A stretch of DNA of 64,000 bases, taken from contig NZ_JALJWR010000001.1 of NCBI RefSeq assembly GCF_024169315.1, forward strand, positions 6,312,501 to 6,376,500, written 5' to 3'. Below, piece after piece: positions 32,223 through 42,180 of this stretch. Both the position numbers and the translations under genes were made by a program. This DNA is from Pseudomonas migulae (GTDB taxonomy: Bacteria; Pseudomonadota; Gammaproteobacteria; Pseudomonadales; Pseudomonadaceae). The notes beneath the pieces are model-generated. The model saw nothing but the letters and a program-made list of their open reading frames with translations, did no database searches and was not told the origin of the DNA. Each line of letters starts with the position of its first letter. Within the stretch, counting starts at the first letter, position 1.

Positions 32223-32330
32223 ATTGGCTCTTCGGTGAATCAGTATCGTAGGTGTCGCATCCAGCCTAGAGCCTCGCGCGATAGTCAGGTAGGGTGTTTT
32301 CGACTCCCGACACGAAACAAGGACCGATTC

Positions 32331-33572
32331 ATGACGCTCAATCTCTCTCGTTCCCTGCTGGCCACCAGCCTCGGCCTCACGCTCGCCCTCGGCGCCTTCG
32401 CCCCCACGGCATTCGCCGAACCCCACAAGCAAGTTCTCGCCGATTCCGAACAGTACAAGGGTGAAGCCCTGAAACTGCTGGAGCGGCTGGTGAACATCGA
32501 TTCCGGCTCCGGCTATGAACCCGGCCTGACTCAAGTCAGCGACATCGCCATCGATGAACTGAAAAAGCTCGGCGCCACCATCGAGCTCGTGCCGAACACG
32601 CCGGACAAAAGCAACCACGTGATCGCGACGCTGAAAGGCACCGGCAAGGCGAAAATCCTGTTGATGGCGCACATGGACACCGTGTTCAAGGAAGGTTCCG
32701 CCGCCGAGCGCCCGTTTCATATCAAGGACGGTCGCGCCTACGGGCCGGGCGTGATGGATGACAAGGGCGGCATCGTCGCTGGTATCTACGCGCTGAAAGT
32801 CCTGAAGAACCTCGACTTCAAGGACTACGCGCAAATCACCTTTCTGCTCGACGCCAGCGAGGAAACCGGGTCGAACATCGCCACCGAGCTGATCAAGAAA
32901 ACCGCCAAGGCCCATGACGTCACTCTGAACCTCGAACCCGGCCGCCCGGCGGATGGCCTGGTGGTCTGGCGCAAGGGCAGCGCGACCGCCGTCGTCGAAG
33001 TCAAAGGCAAGGCAGCTCATGCGGGTGTCGCCCCTGAGCTGGGTCGCAATGCCGCCATGGAAGCCGCGCACCAGATTTTGCAACTCGGCAAACTGGGCGA
33101 TGAAGCCAAGAAAACCACCATCAACTTCACCGTGCTCAAGGCCGGCGACCGCACCAACGTGATTCCCGACCAAGCCACGGCCAAAGCCGATGTGCGGGCG
33201 GCGGTGCCGGAAGAGTTCGACCGGATCGAGAAGGATCTGGCGCGGGTTTCCCAAGACAAGCTGATACCCGATACCGAAGTCACCACCACACTGCAGCGCG
33301 GTTTGCCGCCGATGCCGCAAACGGCGGAGTCGGATCGACTGATGGCGATGGCGCAGGGAATCTACGGCGAAATCGGGCGCAAGTTGACGGAAGAGGGCAG
33401 TGGCGGCGCGGCGGATGCGAGCCTGTCGGCCGGGGTGGGTACGCCGACGCTGGACGGATTCGGGATTGTGGGCGGCAATATTCATACGCCGGAGGAATAC
33501 GCGGAAGTTGAGAGCGTGGCGCCGCGGATTTATCTGTTGTCGCGGATGATCATGGAGCTGGCCAAGCGGTAA
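32331..33572 (+). CDS. Secreted M20 zinc peptidase, carboxypeptidase G2-like
   Basis: The 413-residue product starts at MTLNLSRSLLATSLGLTLAL with AAGGA upstream; the longer frame from 32139 runs through the REP and is not used. A signal peptide ending AFA precedes the peptidase. Zinc and catalytic motifs are MAHMDTV, GVMDDKGG, DASEETGS and the C-terminal GGNIHTPEE. An insertion domain (about 215-325) includes KAAHAGVAPELGRNA. It is of the CPG2 group, which cleaves C-terminal glutamate from folates or peptides in the periplasm. Confidence 0.87.
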   Translation: MTLNLSRSLLATSLGLTLALGAFAPTAFAEPHKQVLADSEQYKGEALKLLERLVNIDSGSGYEPGLTQVSDIAIDELKKLGATIELVPNTPDKSNHVIATLKGTGKAKILLMAHMDTVFKEGSAAERPFHIKDGRAYGPGVMDDKGGIVAGIYALKVLKNLDFKDYAQITFLLDASEETGSNIATELIKKTAKAHDVTLNLEPGRPADGLVVWRKGSATAVVEVKGKAAHAGVAPELGRNAAMEAAHQILQLGKLGDEAKKTTINFTVLKAGDRTNVIPDQATAKADVRAAVPEEFDRIEKDLARVSQDKLIPDTEVTTTLQRGLPPMPQTAESDRLMAMAQGIYGEIGRKLTEEGSGGAADASLSAGVGTPTLDGFGIVGGNIHTPEEYAEVESVAPRIYLLSRMIMELAKR

Positions 33573-33656
33573 GAGGCAGAACCTACTGACCGTTTCCATA
33601 CTTGTGTCGGAGCGGTCAAAGGGTTCCAGGTACGCTTGCGGTGTTGCATCAGGCCT

Positions 33657-33746
33657 CTTCGCGGGCAAGCCGCTCCCACAATGAACCAGGTAGCTCGCAC
33701 TGTATGTGATCGACGCTGACCCTGTGGGAGCGGCTTGCCCGCGAAG
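33657..33746. repeat. REP inverted pair
   Basis: CTTCGCGGGCAAGCCGCTCC and GGAGCGGCTTGCCCGCGAAG are inverted copies about 40 bases apart, between the peptidase and the convergent oxaloacetate decarboxylase gene. Confidence 0.9.
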
Positions 33747-33783
33747 GGGCCTGTGAGTCAACAGCGCTAAACCTGACGCGCCA

Positions 33784-34653
33784 TCACTCCTTGACGCTCA
33801 TGAACTCTTCCGCCCAACGAATGTATTCCTCAGGCTGCGTGTACGTGTGCGTCAGTTCGGTCGCGCTCAGATCCGACGCCTGAGTGAAGAACTGCCGCTG
33901 TTCGCGCAGACTGTCGTAAGTGGCTTTGATCGCCGCGAAATACGCGCCATGACCGTCGATGGTGACGCGCACGCCCAGCTCCGCCAGACGATTGTCGTCG
34001 CGCAGCAGCGGGTTGCCGTAGGTGACCAGCATCAGCGGCACGCTCAGGTGTTCGGCGATCTGTTCGAGGTGGTCGAAGTCGCGCACACCCACCATGCAAA
34101 TCCCGTCCGCACCGGCTTTCTGGTACTGCTGGGTACGGCTGATCACTTCCTGCACCGGCAAAATCCCGGCATTGGTGCGAGCCACGATTGCCATTTCCGT
34201 ATCAACCCGGGCTTCCAGGGCGGCGCGAATCTTGCCGACGCCTTCGGCGACGCCGATCAGGTCGGTGGACTTGCGACCGAATTGCGCGGGCAACAGCGTG
34301 TCTTCGATGGTCAGGGCCGCCACGCCGGCGCGTTCGAGTTCGACGATGGTGCGCATGACGTTCAATGCATTGCCGTAGCCGTGATCGGCGTCGGCGATGA
34401 CCGGCAATTGGGCTACGCGACCGATACGGGTGGCTTGCTCGGCGAACTCGCTGAGCGTGATCAGGGCAAAGTCGGGGGCGCCCAGTACCTGCAGCGAGGC
34501 AACCGAACCACCGAGAATCCCCACTTCAAAACCCAGGTCCGCCGCGATGCGTGCCGACATCGGGTCGAAGACCGATGCCGTGTGATAACACTTGTTGGAA
34601 GCGAACAGTTCACGGAAGTTGCGGCGCAAATCCTGATGAGAAAGCCTGGACAT
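33784..34653 (-). CDS. Oxaloacetate decarboxylase, PEP mutase/isocitrate lyase superfamily
   Basis: The product is 289 residues from [20 protein letters not shown]; this start is preferred to the ATG at 34728 because it has a GGTGGA site and the family begins there. Superfamily marks are [21 protein letters not shown], the metal-binding [19 protein letters not shown] and ARTNAG. It closely resembles the characterised P. aeruginosa PA4872 oxaloacetate decarboxylase, which lacks the CKR(H/G) motif of isocitrate lyase. It is monocistronic. Confidence 0.85.
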   Translation of the reverse strand: MSRLSHQDLRRNFRELFASNKCYHTASVFDPMSARIAADLGFEVGILGGSVASLQVLGAPDFALITLSEFAEQATRIGRVAQLPVIADADHGYGNALNVMRTIVELERAGVAALTIEDTLLPAQFGRKSTDLIGVAEGVGKIRAALEARVDTEMAIVARTNAGILPVQEVISRTQQYQKAGADGICMVGVRDFDHLEQIAEHLSVPLMLVTYGNPLLRDDNRLAELGVRVTIDGHGAYFAAIKATYDSLREQRQFFTQASDLSATELTHTYTQPEEYIRWAEEFMSVKE

Positions 34654-34807
34654 ATGAGTTCCACCAATACAAAGGAATGGAAGGGCTTGAGCAAGAGTGT
34701 CAACGCCGAAGATACAAAAGGCTATCACGCAACAGGGGGGAGAATGATGACGATTTTGCAGGAGGGGCCTGATCGAAACCCGAACCTGCAGGGCCGGGGC
34801 AGGTTTT

Positions 34808-35842
34808 TCAGGCGGCCACAGCCTGTTGCTGTTGATTGAGCAGTGGCACTGCGCGTACGGAGTTGCCGGGTTGCAGTTGCAGGCGTTTGGCAGTGATCCG
34901 GTCGACGATCAGGCTGTTGCCCACCCGTCGGGCCGGGGCGGCGGTGATGCGGCAGTTTTCCAGTCGGCGGTTGTGGATCAGCCAGACCGGAGCCTGATCG
35001 TCCGGGGTGCCGATGGTCAGTACCAGCGCCTGGCTATCGCGCACGGTGCGGATTTTCGACAGCGGTGCCTCGATCACCGGGCCGGCGTCGAAGATGTCGA
35101 TGTAGCCATTGTGGGTGAAACCTTCGGCCGTGAGGATTTTCAACGCCGGCTCGGTGTTGGGGTGAGCCTTGCCGATCACGGCCTGGGCCTGTTCGGTGAG
35201 CAGGCAGGTGTACAGCGGTTGGCGCGGCATCAGTTCGGCGATGAACGCTTTGCTGCCCAGCCCCGACAAGTGATCCGCATGGCTGAAGTCCATCTTGAAA
35301 AAGTGCCGGCCCAGGCTGTCCCAGAACGGTGAGCAGCCTTGCTCATCGGCGCTGCCACGCAGTTCGGCGATGAGCTTCTCGCCGAACAGGTGTGCAAATT
35401 CTGCCGCAAATAGCAAGCGTCCCAACGACAGCAATCGGCCATTGCTGCCCTGGCGTTGATCGGGTCGCAGGAACAAGGAGCAGATCTCCGATTGCCCGGT
35501 CATTTCATTGTTCAGGAACAGCGTTGGAATCTGGCGCTGGATGCCCAGGTCCGGTGACGAACTGACCGTCAGCCCGACTCGATAGTTGTACCAGGGCTCG
35601 CGCAGCCCGATGGCCCCCGTCAAGGCACTGACTCCCACCACTTGCTGGTCGTCGTCTTCGAGCACGAACAGGTAGTCGGCGTCGGCCCGCTCGACCTGTT
35701 CGGCGAAGGTCCGTTGTGCCCAGCGCAGCCGGTGAGCCAGACGATCCTCATTGGCGGGCAGGGTGGTAAACCCCGGGCCGGCGTGCCGTACCAGTGCCAG
35801 CAAGGCGGGCAGGTCGGTAACGTTAACCGGACGGAAAATCAT
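34808..35842 (-). CDS. Arginine N-succinyltransferase beta-like subunit (AruG-like)
   Basis: The 344-residue protein has AstA-family features throughout: [58 protein letters not shown]-type and [22 protein letters not shown], and [12 protein letters not shown]. It is most like AruG of the Pseudomonas AruFG enzyme of the arginine succinyltransferase pathway. The partner AruF-like gene ends 55 bases upstream. None of the other aru genes (C, D, B, E) adjoin it, so this may be a second copy of the subunit pair acting on another amino acid. Confidence 0.8.
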   Translation of the reverse strand: MIFRPVNVTDLPALLALVRHAGPGFTTLPANEDRLAHRLRWAQRTFAEQVERADADYLFVLEDDDQQVVGVSALTGAIGLREPWYNYRVGLTVSSSPDLGIQRQIPTLFLNNEMTGQSEICSLFLRPDQRQGSNGRLLSLGRLLFAAEFAHLFGEKLIAELRGSADEQGCSPFWDSLGRHFFKMDFSHADHLSGLGSKAFIAELMPRQPLYTCLLTEQAQAVIGKAHPNTEPALKILTAEGFTHNGYIDIFDAGPVIEAPLSKIRTVRDSQALVLTIGTPDDQAPVWLIHNRRLENCRITAAPARRVGNSLIVDRITAKRLQLQPGNSVRAVPLLNQQQQAVAA

Positions 35843-35897
35843 GAGGCAGCTCCTTCTACGGGCCGGCGCGATCGTTGGGCATGGGACCGGATGATGC

Positions 35898-36914
35898 TCA
35901 CAGGGCGATCATCCGTATCGGGCTGCCTTCGCTCACGTTCAGGGCCGTGCACATCTCGGTGCTCAGGGGCACTGGATGTCCGGCGTTGAAGTCCAGATCG
36001 GCGACGATGGCGCGATAGTCCTTCAACGAATCGTTGCTCACCAGGTAGCGACCGCGGGCATCGATGACGTCGCTCGTTGTCGCCGTGCCGGTCTGGCTTT
36101 GCGCGATGGAACGGATGCTGGCGAGGCGCGCATACAAGGTCGGGCCACCGTCGAACAGGTCGATGTAGCTGTTGGTCTCGAACCCCTCGCGTTCAAGGAT
36201 ATCGAAGGCCTCCTGGCCATCGGGATGGATGCGGCCGATACAGTCCTGCGCCGCCTGGGGCAGCATCGGCACGTAGATCGGGTATTGCGGCATCAGCTCG
36301 GCGAGGAACGTCCGGCTCTCCAGCCCGCAAAGGCGCTCGGCCTCGGCGTAGGGCAGGTCGAAGAAGTGCTTGCCCAGCGCATCCCAGAAGGGCGACCCTC
36401 CTTCGTCGTCGCTGTAGCCGACGATCTCGGTGATGACCGCTTCCGCAAAGCGCCGGGCATGAGCGGCAATGAACATCAATCGCGCCCGTGACAACAGCTC
36501 GGAGGAGGGCGTGCGCACCAGCGCCGCATCGATGTGAAAACCGCGCAGCAAGGTATGGCCGCTGAGGTCGTGACACAACGACAGCGCCGGCACCCCGTGC
36601 TCGATGTTCAGTTCCCGCGAGGCGCTGGTGAAATGGCGGTTGCGCAGGCTGTAGAACGGTTCGTCGAAACCGGCCGTGGCGAGGATCTCCGAGCAGCCTG
36701 CCAGGCGTTGACTCGTCAGGTCCTCCAGTACGAAGAAGTAGTTTTCCGGACCATGAACCTGGACGTCTTTATCGAATGAGGCGCAGGAGTCGAGAATCCG
36801 CTCGCGCAAGCGTTCGGTATCGTCCGGCAAGGACGTGACGCCGACCAGGCTTTCGCGCGCCAGTCGCTGTAACTGGGGCAGGTCGGTTAACTCCACTGGG
36901 CGTAAGACCAGCAT
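35898..36914 (-). CDS. Arginine/ornithine N-succinyltransferase alpha-like subunit (AruF-like)
   Basis: The 338-residue protein is a paralogue of its downstream neighbour and matches AruF in VGVTSLPDDTERLRERI, YFFVLEDLTSQRLAGCSEI, EIVGYSDDEGGSPFWDALGKHFFDL, RLCGLESRTFLAELMPQYPIYVP and IDLFDGGPTLYARL. The alpha and beta subunits together make a heteromeric succinyl-CoA-dependent transferase in arginine degradation. It leads a two-gene operon. The region upstream (36915-37454) is non-coding. Confidence 0.8.
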   Translation of the reverse strand: MLVLRPVELTDLPQLQRLARESLVGVTSLPDDTERLRERILDSCASFDKDVQVHGPENYFFVLEDLTSQRLAGCSEILATAGFDEPFYSLRNRHFTSASRELNIEHGVPALSLCHDLSGHTLLRGFHIDAALVRTPSSELLSRARLMFIAAHARRFAEAVITEIVGYSDDEGGSPFWDALGKHFFDLPYAEAERLCGLESRTFLAELMPQYPIYVPMLPQAAQDCIGRIHPDGQEAFDILEREGFETNSYIDLFDGGPTLYARLASIRSIAQSQTGTATTSDVIDARGRYLVSNDSLKDYRAIVADLDFNAGHPVPLSTEMCTALNVSEGSPIRMIAL

Positions 36915-37454
36915 GGATGCACTCCTGTATCAAAGGGTTCGGCGATTGGCACGAACCTGACTATCACTGTCGGTTTCCACGCGTTTGATCGGCGGTCGCT
37001 TGATGGCTTGCCAGCGCCGCTCTTTTTCTAGCCAGCCGTTATTCGGGACAGCACCGTTTCGGCGTCCCATGTAGTGAGAGACCGGACGGGGTTTAGGCAA
37101 TGGAGGCGGTGGTTCATGTCGCTGGGAGAGGGCATCCGGGCTCTTGCTGGATGGGGGGTGTGCTGTTTATATTTAATAATCCGTTACAGCAGTATTTATT
37201 TAACCCGCGCCCCATGTCTAGTGAATTTTTGTGCCGTCCTGTCCAGCCCCAACATGGGGCGAAATGCCCGTAGGTCGGGGGCTACACGGATGTCGATCAG
37301 CGCTGTAGGCCCTCGCTGACAGTGATGTCAGAGATAGCTGTTTTTTAAGGAGGACCGGCGCAATGAAAAGCCCCCCATCGCATTTCTTCCGGCACAATTG
37401 CGCCTGAATGCTGGCTTGATAGCGTTTTCTTTCCCTACAACGGAGTGATCTTTC
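36915..37454. other. Non-coding region between aruF-like and phosphatase genes
   Basis: No convincing gene is seen in these 540 bases; the short frames lack ribosome sites. The region must hold the divergent promoters of the AruFG-like operon and the phosphatase-cobF pair. There is an AT-rich patch (about 37165-37200) and a short dyad CCCCATG...CATGGGG (37211-37258). I looked for a cobalamin riboswitch upstream of the cob gene and saw none of its conserved boxes. Confidence 0.5.
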
Positions 37455-38030
37455 GTGCAGGCAACTCGTTTGACCCTGGTATGCCACGCTCGAACCGTCG
37501 CACAGAAATTGGCACGCTTTCCTACGGATGAGCCTGTTGAGATGGATTGGCAATCGGCACAGGGTTCCCTCCGTTCCAGGTTCAAGGGGCAGCCTCGCCT
37601 GGTCAGCGGTCCGGAACTTCGCGCACGGCAAACCGCCGGGTTGTTCGGCAGCACGGTGGAGATTGTCGAGGCGTTGAGGGATTGCGATTTCGGACGCTGG
37701 AACGGCGCGCAGATCGATGACCTGCAGAAATCCGAACCGCAGACGCTACAGGACTGGTTCGATGATCCGCATTCGGCGCCTCACGGTGGCGAGTCGGTAG
37801 CGCAACTCGGTGAACGAGTGGCCGCATGGCTCACGACATTGGAAGCAACGCCGGGGCACATCGTTGCCATCACCCATCCATTTGTCATTCGTGCGGCGTT
37901 GACCCAGGTGTTGCAAAGCCCTTCGTTCAATCGGGTTGACGTCGAACCGCTGTCAGCCATCGAGTTGCGGTTCAACGGTTGCTGGCGCTTGCGCTTGTCC
38001 GGCACCGGCATTGAGGGAAACTGTTCATGA
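37455..38030 (+). CDS. Histidine phosphatase-fold protein with degenerate RHG motif
   Basis: The 191-residue protein starts at GTG 37455 and overlaps cobF by ATGA. It has the phosphoglycerate mutase/CobC fold (SGPELRARQTAGLF, CDFGRWNG, HGGESVAQLGERV, AITHPFVIRAAL). The catalytic RHG is replaced by CHA in LVCHARTV: the nucleophilic His remains but its Arg partner is Cys and Gly is Ala. The second His in ITHP and an acidic residue are kept. Coupling to cobF suggests a role linked to cobalamin synthesis, possibly a divergent alpha-ribazole phosphatase or a non-catalytic relative. Confidence 0.75.
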   Translation: MQATRLTLVCHARTVAQKLARFPTDEPVEMDWQSAQGSLRSRFKGQPRLVSGPELRARQTAGLFGSTVEIVEALRDCDFGRWNGAQIDDLQKSEPQTLQDWFDDPHSAPHGGESVAQLGERVAAWLTTLEATPGHIVAITHPFVIRAALTQVLQSPSFNRVDVEPLSAIELRFNGCWRLRLSGTGIEGNCS

Positions 38031-38782
38031 AAAAACTGATGGTCATCGGCATCGGTGCCGGCAACCCCGACTACATCACGATGCAGGCCGTGAAGGCGCT
38101 GAACCTGGTTGATGTGTTTTTCCTGATGGACAAAGGCCAGAGCAAGGACAAGCTGATCGACCTGCGTCGCGAGATTTGCGAACGCTACATCAGCGACCCC
38201 GATTACCGCTTCGTTGAAGCGCACAGCCCGGAGCGTGAGCGCGGTGATGTGGACTACAAGGCCAGTGTGGAAGATCTCAACCTTGCCAAGCAGCTGACCT
38301 TCGAGCGGCTGATCAATGAAGAAATGTCCGACGGCCAGTGCGGCGGATTCCTGGTGTGGGGCGATCCAGCGTTGTATGACAGCACCATTCGGATTTTGCA
38401 GGCGATCCTGGCATCCGGCCGATGCGTCTTCGAGTTTGACGTGATTCCCGGCATCACCAGCGTTCAGGCGTTGGCGGCGCAGCACAAGGTGCCGCTGAAC
38501 CGGATCGGTCGATCCATCGAAATCACCACCGGCAGGCGGTTGGCGGCGGGGCAGGTGAGTGATGCCGACAGCCTGGTGGTGATGCTCGACGCGGAAGATT
38601 CCTACCATCAGGTGGCGGATCAGGAGACAGAGATTTACTGGGGGGCTTACCTGGGGACGCCGGATGAAATCCTCATCAGCGGCAAGCTCAAGGACGTGGC
38701 GGATGAGATCGAGCGGGTGCGCAAGGCCGCGCGGTTGGCCAATGGGTGGATTATGGATACCTATCTTTTGCGTAAGCCTTGA
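38027..38782 (+). CDS. cobF: Precorrin-6A synthase (deacetylating)
   Basis: The 251-residue tetrapyrrole methyltransferase shows VIGIGAGNPDYITMQAV at the start, GGFLVWGDPALYDSTI (SAM-binding loop), VIPGITSVQALAA and a C-terminal NGWIMDTYLLRK typical of CobF. It uses SAM to methylate C1 of precorrin-5 with loss of acetate in the aerobic cobalamin pathway. In many Pseudomonas genomes cobF is separated from the main cob cluster, as here, beside only a phosphatase-like gene. Confidence 0.92.
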   Translation: MKKLMVIGIGAGNPDYITMQAVKALNLVDVFFLMDKGQSKDKLIDLRREICERYISDPDYRFVEAHSPERERGDVDYKASVEDLNLAKQLTFERLINEEMSDGQCGGFLVWGDPALYDSTIRILQAILASGRCVFEFDVIPGITSVQALAAQHKVPLNRIGRSIEITTGRRLAAGQVSDADSLVVMLDAEDSYHQVADQETEIYWGAYLGTPDEILISGKLKDVADEIERVRKAARLANGWIMDTYLLRKP

Positions 38783-38806
38783 GAGATCAGGTGTCTGTCC
38801 TGACGC

Positions 38807-38901
38807 CTTCGCGAGCAAGCCCGCTCCCACATTCGATCTCCTGTGTACCTTAATCTCGAATACGACAGAGATTAAATGTGGGAGCGGGCTTGCTCGCGAA
38901 G
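38807..38901. repeat. REP inverted pair
   Basis: CTTCGCGAGCAAGCCCGCTC and GAGCGGGCTTGCTCGCGAAG form an almost perfect inverted pair, about 45 bases apart, between the convergent cobF and regulator genes. Confidence 0.92.
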
Positions 38902-38918
38902 AGGCCCTCAACCACACC

Positions 38919-39893
38919 TCAAATCCCTGCTTTGATCTCCCGCCCAAACCGCTCCCGATACACCGACGGCGGCACGCCAACCACGTTGCGAAACGCCACC
39001 CGGAAACTTTCCACCGAGCGATAACCGCACTGTTCGGCAATCCGGTCGGTGTTCTGGCCCGTGCTTTCCAGCAACTCCCGAGCCCGCGCCAGGCGTTCAT
39101 GTTGCAGCCACGCTTTGGGCGGCATGCCGGTCGCTTCTGTGAATCGACGTAGAAAGGTCCGTTCACTCATGGCTGCTTCGCTGGCCAGTTCGCGAACCTC
39201 CAGAGGTTCATGCAAACGCTCACGTGCCCACTGCATCACGCGTGAAAGATCGCTGCGCGGCGTAGGACTGACCGGTGTCGGAATGAACTGCGCCTGACCG
39301 CCAGTGCGTTGCGGTGACATCACCAGTCGCCGCGCCACGGAATTGGCCACTTGCGTGCCGAAATCCCGCGCCACCAGATGCAGGCAGGCATCGATACCGG
39401 CAGCGCTGCCTGCCGAGGTAATCAATTGGCCCGAGTCGACGTAAAGCACGTCCGGGTCTACCAGAATGTTCGGGAATCGCTCGGCCAGTTCCGCGGCGTA
39501 GCGCCAATGCGTGGTAGCGCCGTGGCCGTCGAGCAAACCGGTGGCCGCCAGCACAAATACGCCGGAGCAGATCGACAGCAACCGCGCACCTCGCGCGTGG
39601 GCCTGGCGCAGGGCTTTAATCAACGCCTCTGGCACCGGAGCGCTGCGATCTCGCCAGCCGGGAATGATGATCGTCCGGGCGTCATCGAGCAGTTCCATGC
39701 CGCCATCGGCCAGCACCTGAATGCCACCCATGGCGCGCATCGGCCCCTGATCGACAGCTGCGATCCGATGCTCGTACCAGGGGAAATCGAACTCCGGCCG
39801 TGCGAGGCCGAAAATCTCCACGGCGATGCCGAACTCGAACGTGCAGAGGCCATCGTAGGCCAGAATCGCGACCAATCCAGGGGTGGACTGCAT
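38919..39893 (-). CDS. GlxA-type AraC-family transcriptional regulator
   Basis: The product is 324 residues from MQSTPGLVAILAYDGLCTFE; the ORF extends to 40001 but the upstream part overlaps the divergent promoter. An N-terminal DJ-1/PfpI domain (Cys in ARLLSICSGVFVLAATGLL) is followed by a C-terminal AraC DNA-binding domain (LEVRELASEAAMSERTFLRR, ARARELLESTGQNTDRIAEQ, GYRSVESFRVAF). It is divergent from a rhodanese gene about 100 bases away, which it may control. Confidence 0.88.
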   Translation of the reverse strand: MQSTPGLVAILAYDGLCTFEFGIAVEIFGLARPEFDFPWYEHRIAAVDQGPMRAMGGIQVLADGGMELLDDARTIIIPGWRDRSAPVPEALIKALRQAHARGARLLSICSGVFVLAATGLLDGHGATTHWRYAAELAERFPNILVDPDVLYVDSGQLITSAGSAAGIDACLHLVARDFGTQVANSVARRLVMSPQRTGGQAQFIPTPVSPTPRSDLSRVMQWARERLHEPLEVRELASEAAMSERTFLRRFTEATGMPPKAWLQHERLARARELLESTGQNTDRIAEQCGYRSVESFRVAFRNVVGVPPSVYRERFGREIKAGI

Positions 39894-39994
39894 TTGGCGG
39901 AAAGTTCCCGGTGAGTGTCTTGTGCGCCACTTTAGCCGCTGGCGACTGGCGAATAAAGTCTTCTCACACCCACCGAGACTCTGGAGTACGACCC

Positions 39995-40423
39995 ATGACA
40001 AGCCTGGTCCGCACTATTCCCGCCGCACCATCAGCCATTGCCTTGATGCATTTCAGCAACCGTCTGACATTCGAAACCGACTGTTCCGACGTCTACAACA
40101 GCCAACAAACAGGTGACGTGGATTTTGTCCTGGTGGACGTGCGCGGCCCGCAGGCGTTCGAGCGCGGACATGTGCCGGGCGCAATCAATTTGCCGGGACG
40201 ACTGCTGAGCGCCGAAGGGTTGGCGGGTTACGGGACATCCACGTTGTTCGTGGTGTATTGCGCCGGGCCACACTGCAACGGTGCCAACAAGGCCGCGGTG
40301 AAACTGGCGGCGTTGGGTTACCCGGTCAAGGAAATGATCGGCGGGGTGACCGGGTGGCTGGATGAAGGGTTGGAGTTGAGCGCTGACGTGCAACGGCCAG
40401 CCGCCATCGGTTGCGAATGCTGA
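39995..40423 (+). CDS. Rhodanese-like sulfurtransferase
   Basis: The 142-residue protein starts at MTSLVRTIPA behind CTGGAG. The single rhodanese domain has VDVRGPQAFERGHVPGAINLP and an active-site loop YCAGPHCNGANKAA with C89 as the probable persulfide carrier and C94 following. It is divergent from the GlxA-type regulator. The sulfur acceptor is unknown. Confidence 0.87.
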   Translation: MTSLVRTIPAAPSAIALMHFSNRLTFETDCSDVYNSQQTGDVDFVLVDVRGPQAFERGHVPGAINLPGRLLSAEGLAGYGTSTLFVVYCAGPHCNGANKAAVKLAALGYPVKEMIGGVTGWLDEGLELSADVQRPAAIGCEC

Positions 40424-40445
40424 ACGTCAGGCAACGCTGATCAAA

Positions 40446-40475
40446 TGTGGCGAGGGAGCAAGCTCCCTCGCCACA
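40446..40475. repeat. Short perfect palindrome of a second REP class
   Basis: Perfect 14-base arms TGTGGCGAGGGAGC and GCTCCCTCGCCACA enclose a two-base loop, between convergent rhodanese and amidotransferase genes. The core (GGCGAGGGAGC) is a different Pseudomonas intergenic repeat class from the GTGGGAGCGGGC family. It may also terminate transcription. Confidence 0.75.
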
Positions 40476-40508
40476 AAAGCACCTACCACAAAGGCATCGG
40501 CCACAGAG

Positions 40509-41162
40509 TCAGCGGACACGTGTGGCCGCCCACCACTCATCCAGCGTCGCCTGCAACCAGTCAAAAACGGCTGCATGGGCGGCGCTGTCCGGTTCGTCCC
40601 GTGGCAACGGCGACTCATCGGCAAAGTGCGCATTGAGCGTCACCACCGATTCTGCATTCCACTCCGGATGAAACTGCAAACCCACCCGCGCAGGACCGGC
40701 GCGATACATCTGCTGCTCGCACTGATCGCTGCTGGCCAGCAACTGCGCGCCGGGAGGCAGGTCTATCGCGTCTTCGTGCCACTCCAGCACTTTCAGCTTC
40801 TGGCCATCGGCAAATGTCACTGAGGTCCAGCCCGTTTCGGTCCGATCCATCCGCCGCACATTGCCGCCCAGACCCAGCGCCAACAGCTGCGCTCCCAGAC
40901 AAATCGCAAACACCGCCGCGCCTTGATCCAGGCAGCCCGCCAGCCACTGCCGTTCGGCCTCCAGCCACATCGGTCCGGCGTTTGACTCATAAGGCCCGCC
41001 CAACACAATCAGCGGTTGCGCGCTCACGGGCGGTAACTGGCCAAGGTCGGCGCGATAGACATGCAACGGCAATCCCCGCGACTCGGCCCACTCGGCAATC
41101 GCGCCCGGACCTTCGGCGGGGTGGTGCTGGATCAGGTTCAACCCGCGAATTACATCGTTCAT
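40509..41162 (-). CDS. Class I glutamine amidotransferase-like protein
   Basis: The 217-residue protein has nucleophile C88 in AICLGAQLLALGLGG and H165/E167 in LQFHPEWNAES, so the catalytic triad is complete. It resembles GuaA-type amidotransferase domains (YbaK/PuuD-like stand-alone members). There is no synthetase partner nearby, so the amide acceptor is unknown. It is divergent from the arginine/ornithine binding protein gene. Confidence 0.85.
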   Translation of the reverse strand: MNDVIRGLNLIQHHPAEGPGAIAEWAESRGLPLHVYRADLGQLPPVSAQPLIVLGGPYESNAGPMWLEAERQWLAGCLDQGAAVFAICLGAQLLALGLGGNVRRMDRTETGWTSVTFADGQKLKVLEWHEDAIDLPPGAQLLASSDQCEQQMYRAGPARVGLQFHPEWNAESVVTLNAHFADESPLPRDEPDSAAHAAVFDWLQATLDEWWAATRVR

Positions 41163-41324
41163 TCAGCTCGCCTTTTTTATAAGTATTTGTCGCTTATGCA
41201 CAATTTGCACGCCTGCAGCCGCTCTAGACTGCCCGCCACTTCGGTCTTCTCCAATAAAAAAGCTCTGACCGAAAGCTACCAATCGAACGCTGCCAATAAA
41301 AGCCTCCGCACACAGGAGTTATAA

Positions 41325-42104
41325 ATGAAGAAGCTAGTGATGTTCGGTGCCCTGGCACTGTCGATGTTGTCCCTGACCGCTGTGGCCGATGACGCCAAGC
41401 CGATCCGCATCGGTATCGAAGCCGGTTACCCGCCATTCTCGATGAAGACCCCTGACGGCAAGCTCACCGGTTTCGACGTCGATATCGGCGATGCGCTGTG
41501 CGAGCAGATGAAAGTGAAATGTACCTGGGTCGAGCAAGAGTTCGACGGCCTGATTCCGGCCCTGAAGGTCAAGAAAATCGACGCGATCCTGTCGTCCATG
41601 ACCATCACCGACGACCGCAAGAAGAACGTCGATTTCACCATCAAGTATTACCATACCCCGGCGCGTTTCGTGATGAAGGAAGGCTCCGACGTGAAAGACC
41701 CGCTGACCGAGCTCAAGGGCAAGAAAGTCGGTGTACTGCGCGCCAGTACCCACGACCGCTTCGCCACTGAAGTGTTGCAACCGGCCGGCATTATCCTGGT
41801 GCGTTACGGTTCGCAGCAGGAAGCCAACCTGGACATGGTCTCCGGTCGTCTCGACGCGATGCTGGCGGACTCGGTCAACCTCGACGACGGTTTCCTGAAA
41901 ACCGACGCCGGTAAAGGCTTCGCCTTTGTCGGCCCGACCTACGAAGACGCCAAGTACTTCGGCGGCGGTGCCGGCATTGCGGTGCGCAAGGGTGATAAAG
42001 AGCTGGCGGACAAATTCAACACCGCCATCACTGAAATCCGCGCCAACGGCAAGTACAAGCAAGTGCAGGACAAATACTTCGCTTTCGACGTTTACGGCGA
42101 GTAA
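41325..42104 (+). CDS. aotJ: Arginine/ornithine ABC transporter substrate-binding protein (AotJ-like)
   Basis: The 259-residue protein has a signal peptide ([20 protein letters not shown]) and a cluster 3 binding-protein fold ([60 protein letters not shown]). It follows AotJ of P. aeruginosa closely. In P. aeruginosa aotJ is followed by permease and ATPase genes; here a strong terminator follows directly and none adjoin, so the transporter partners are elsewhere or separately transcribed. Confidence 0.85.
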   Translation: MKKLVMFGALALSMLSLTAVADDAKPIRIGIEAGYPPFSMKTPDGKLTGFDVDIGDALCEQMKVKCTWVEQEFDGLIPALKVKKIDAILSSMTITDDRKKNVDFTIKYYHTPARFVMKEGSDVKDPLTELKGKKVGVLRASTHDRFATEVLQPAGIILVRYGSQQEANLDMVSGRLDAMLADSVNLDDGFLKTDAGKGFAFVGPTYEDAKYFGGGAGIAVRKGDKELADKFNTAITEIRANGKYKQVQDKYFAFDVYGE

Positions 42105-42115
42105 TCGAGCCGTAC

Positions 42116-42153
42116 AAAAAAGTGGCAACCGGTGATGCGGTTGCCACTTTTTT
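42116..42153 (+). terminator. Intrinsic terminator after aotJ
   Basis: A perfect 16-base stem (AAAAAAGTGGCAACCG with CGGTTGCCACTTTTTT) around a six-base loop ends in a T-run, about ten bases after the stop codon. Confidence 0.93.
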
Positions 42154-42180
42154 TATGTTCTCTCTAGTCAGACCGCGATC

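Noticed and set aside
36915..37454. Cobalamin riboswitch upstream of the cobF pair
   Set aside because: None of the conserved B12-box or core sequences could be found in the 540 bases.
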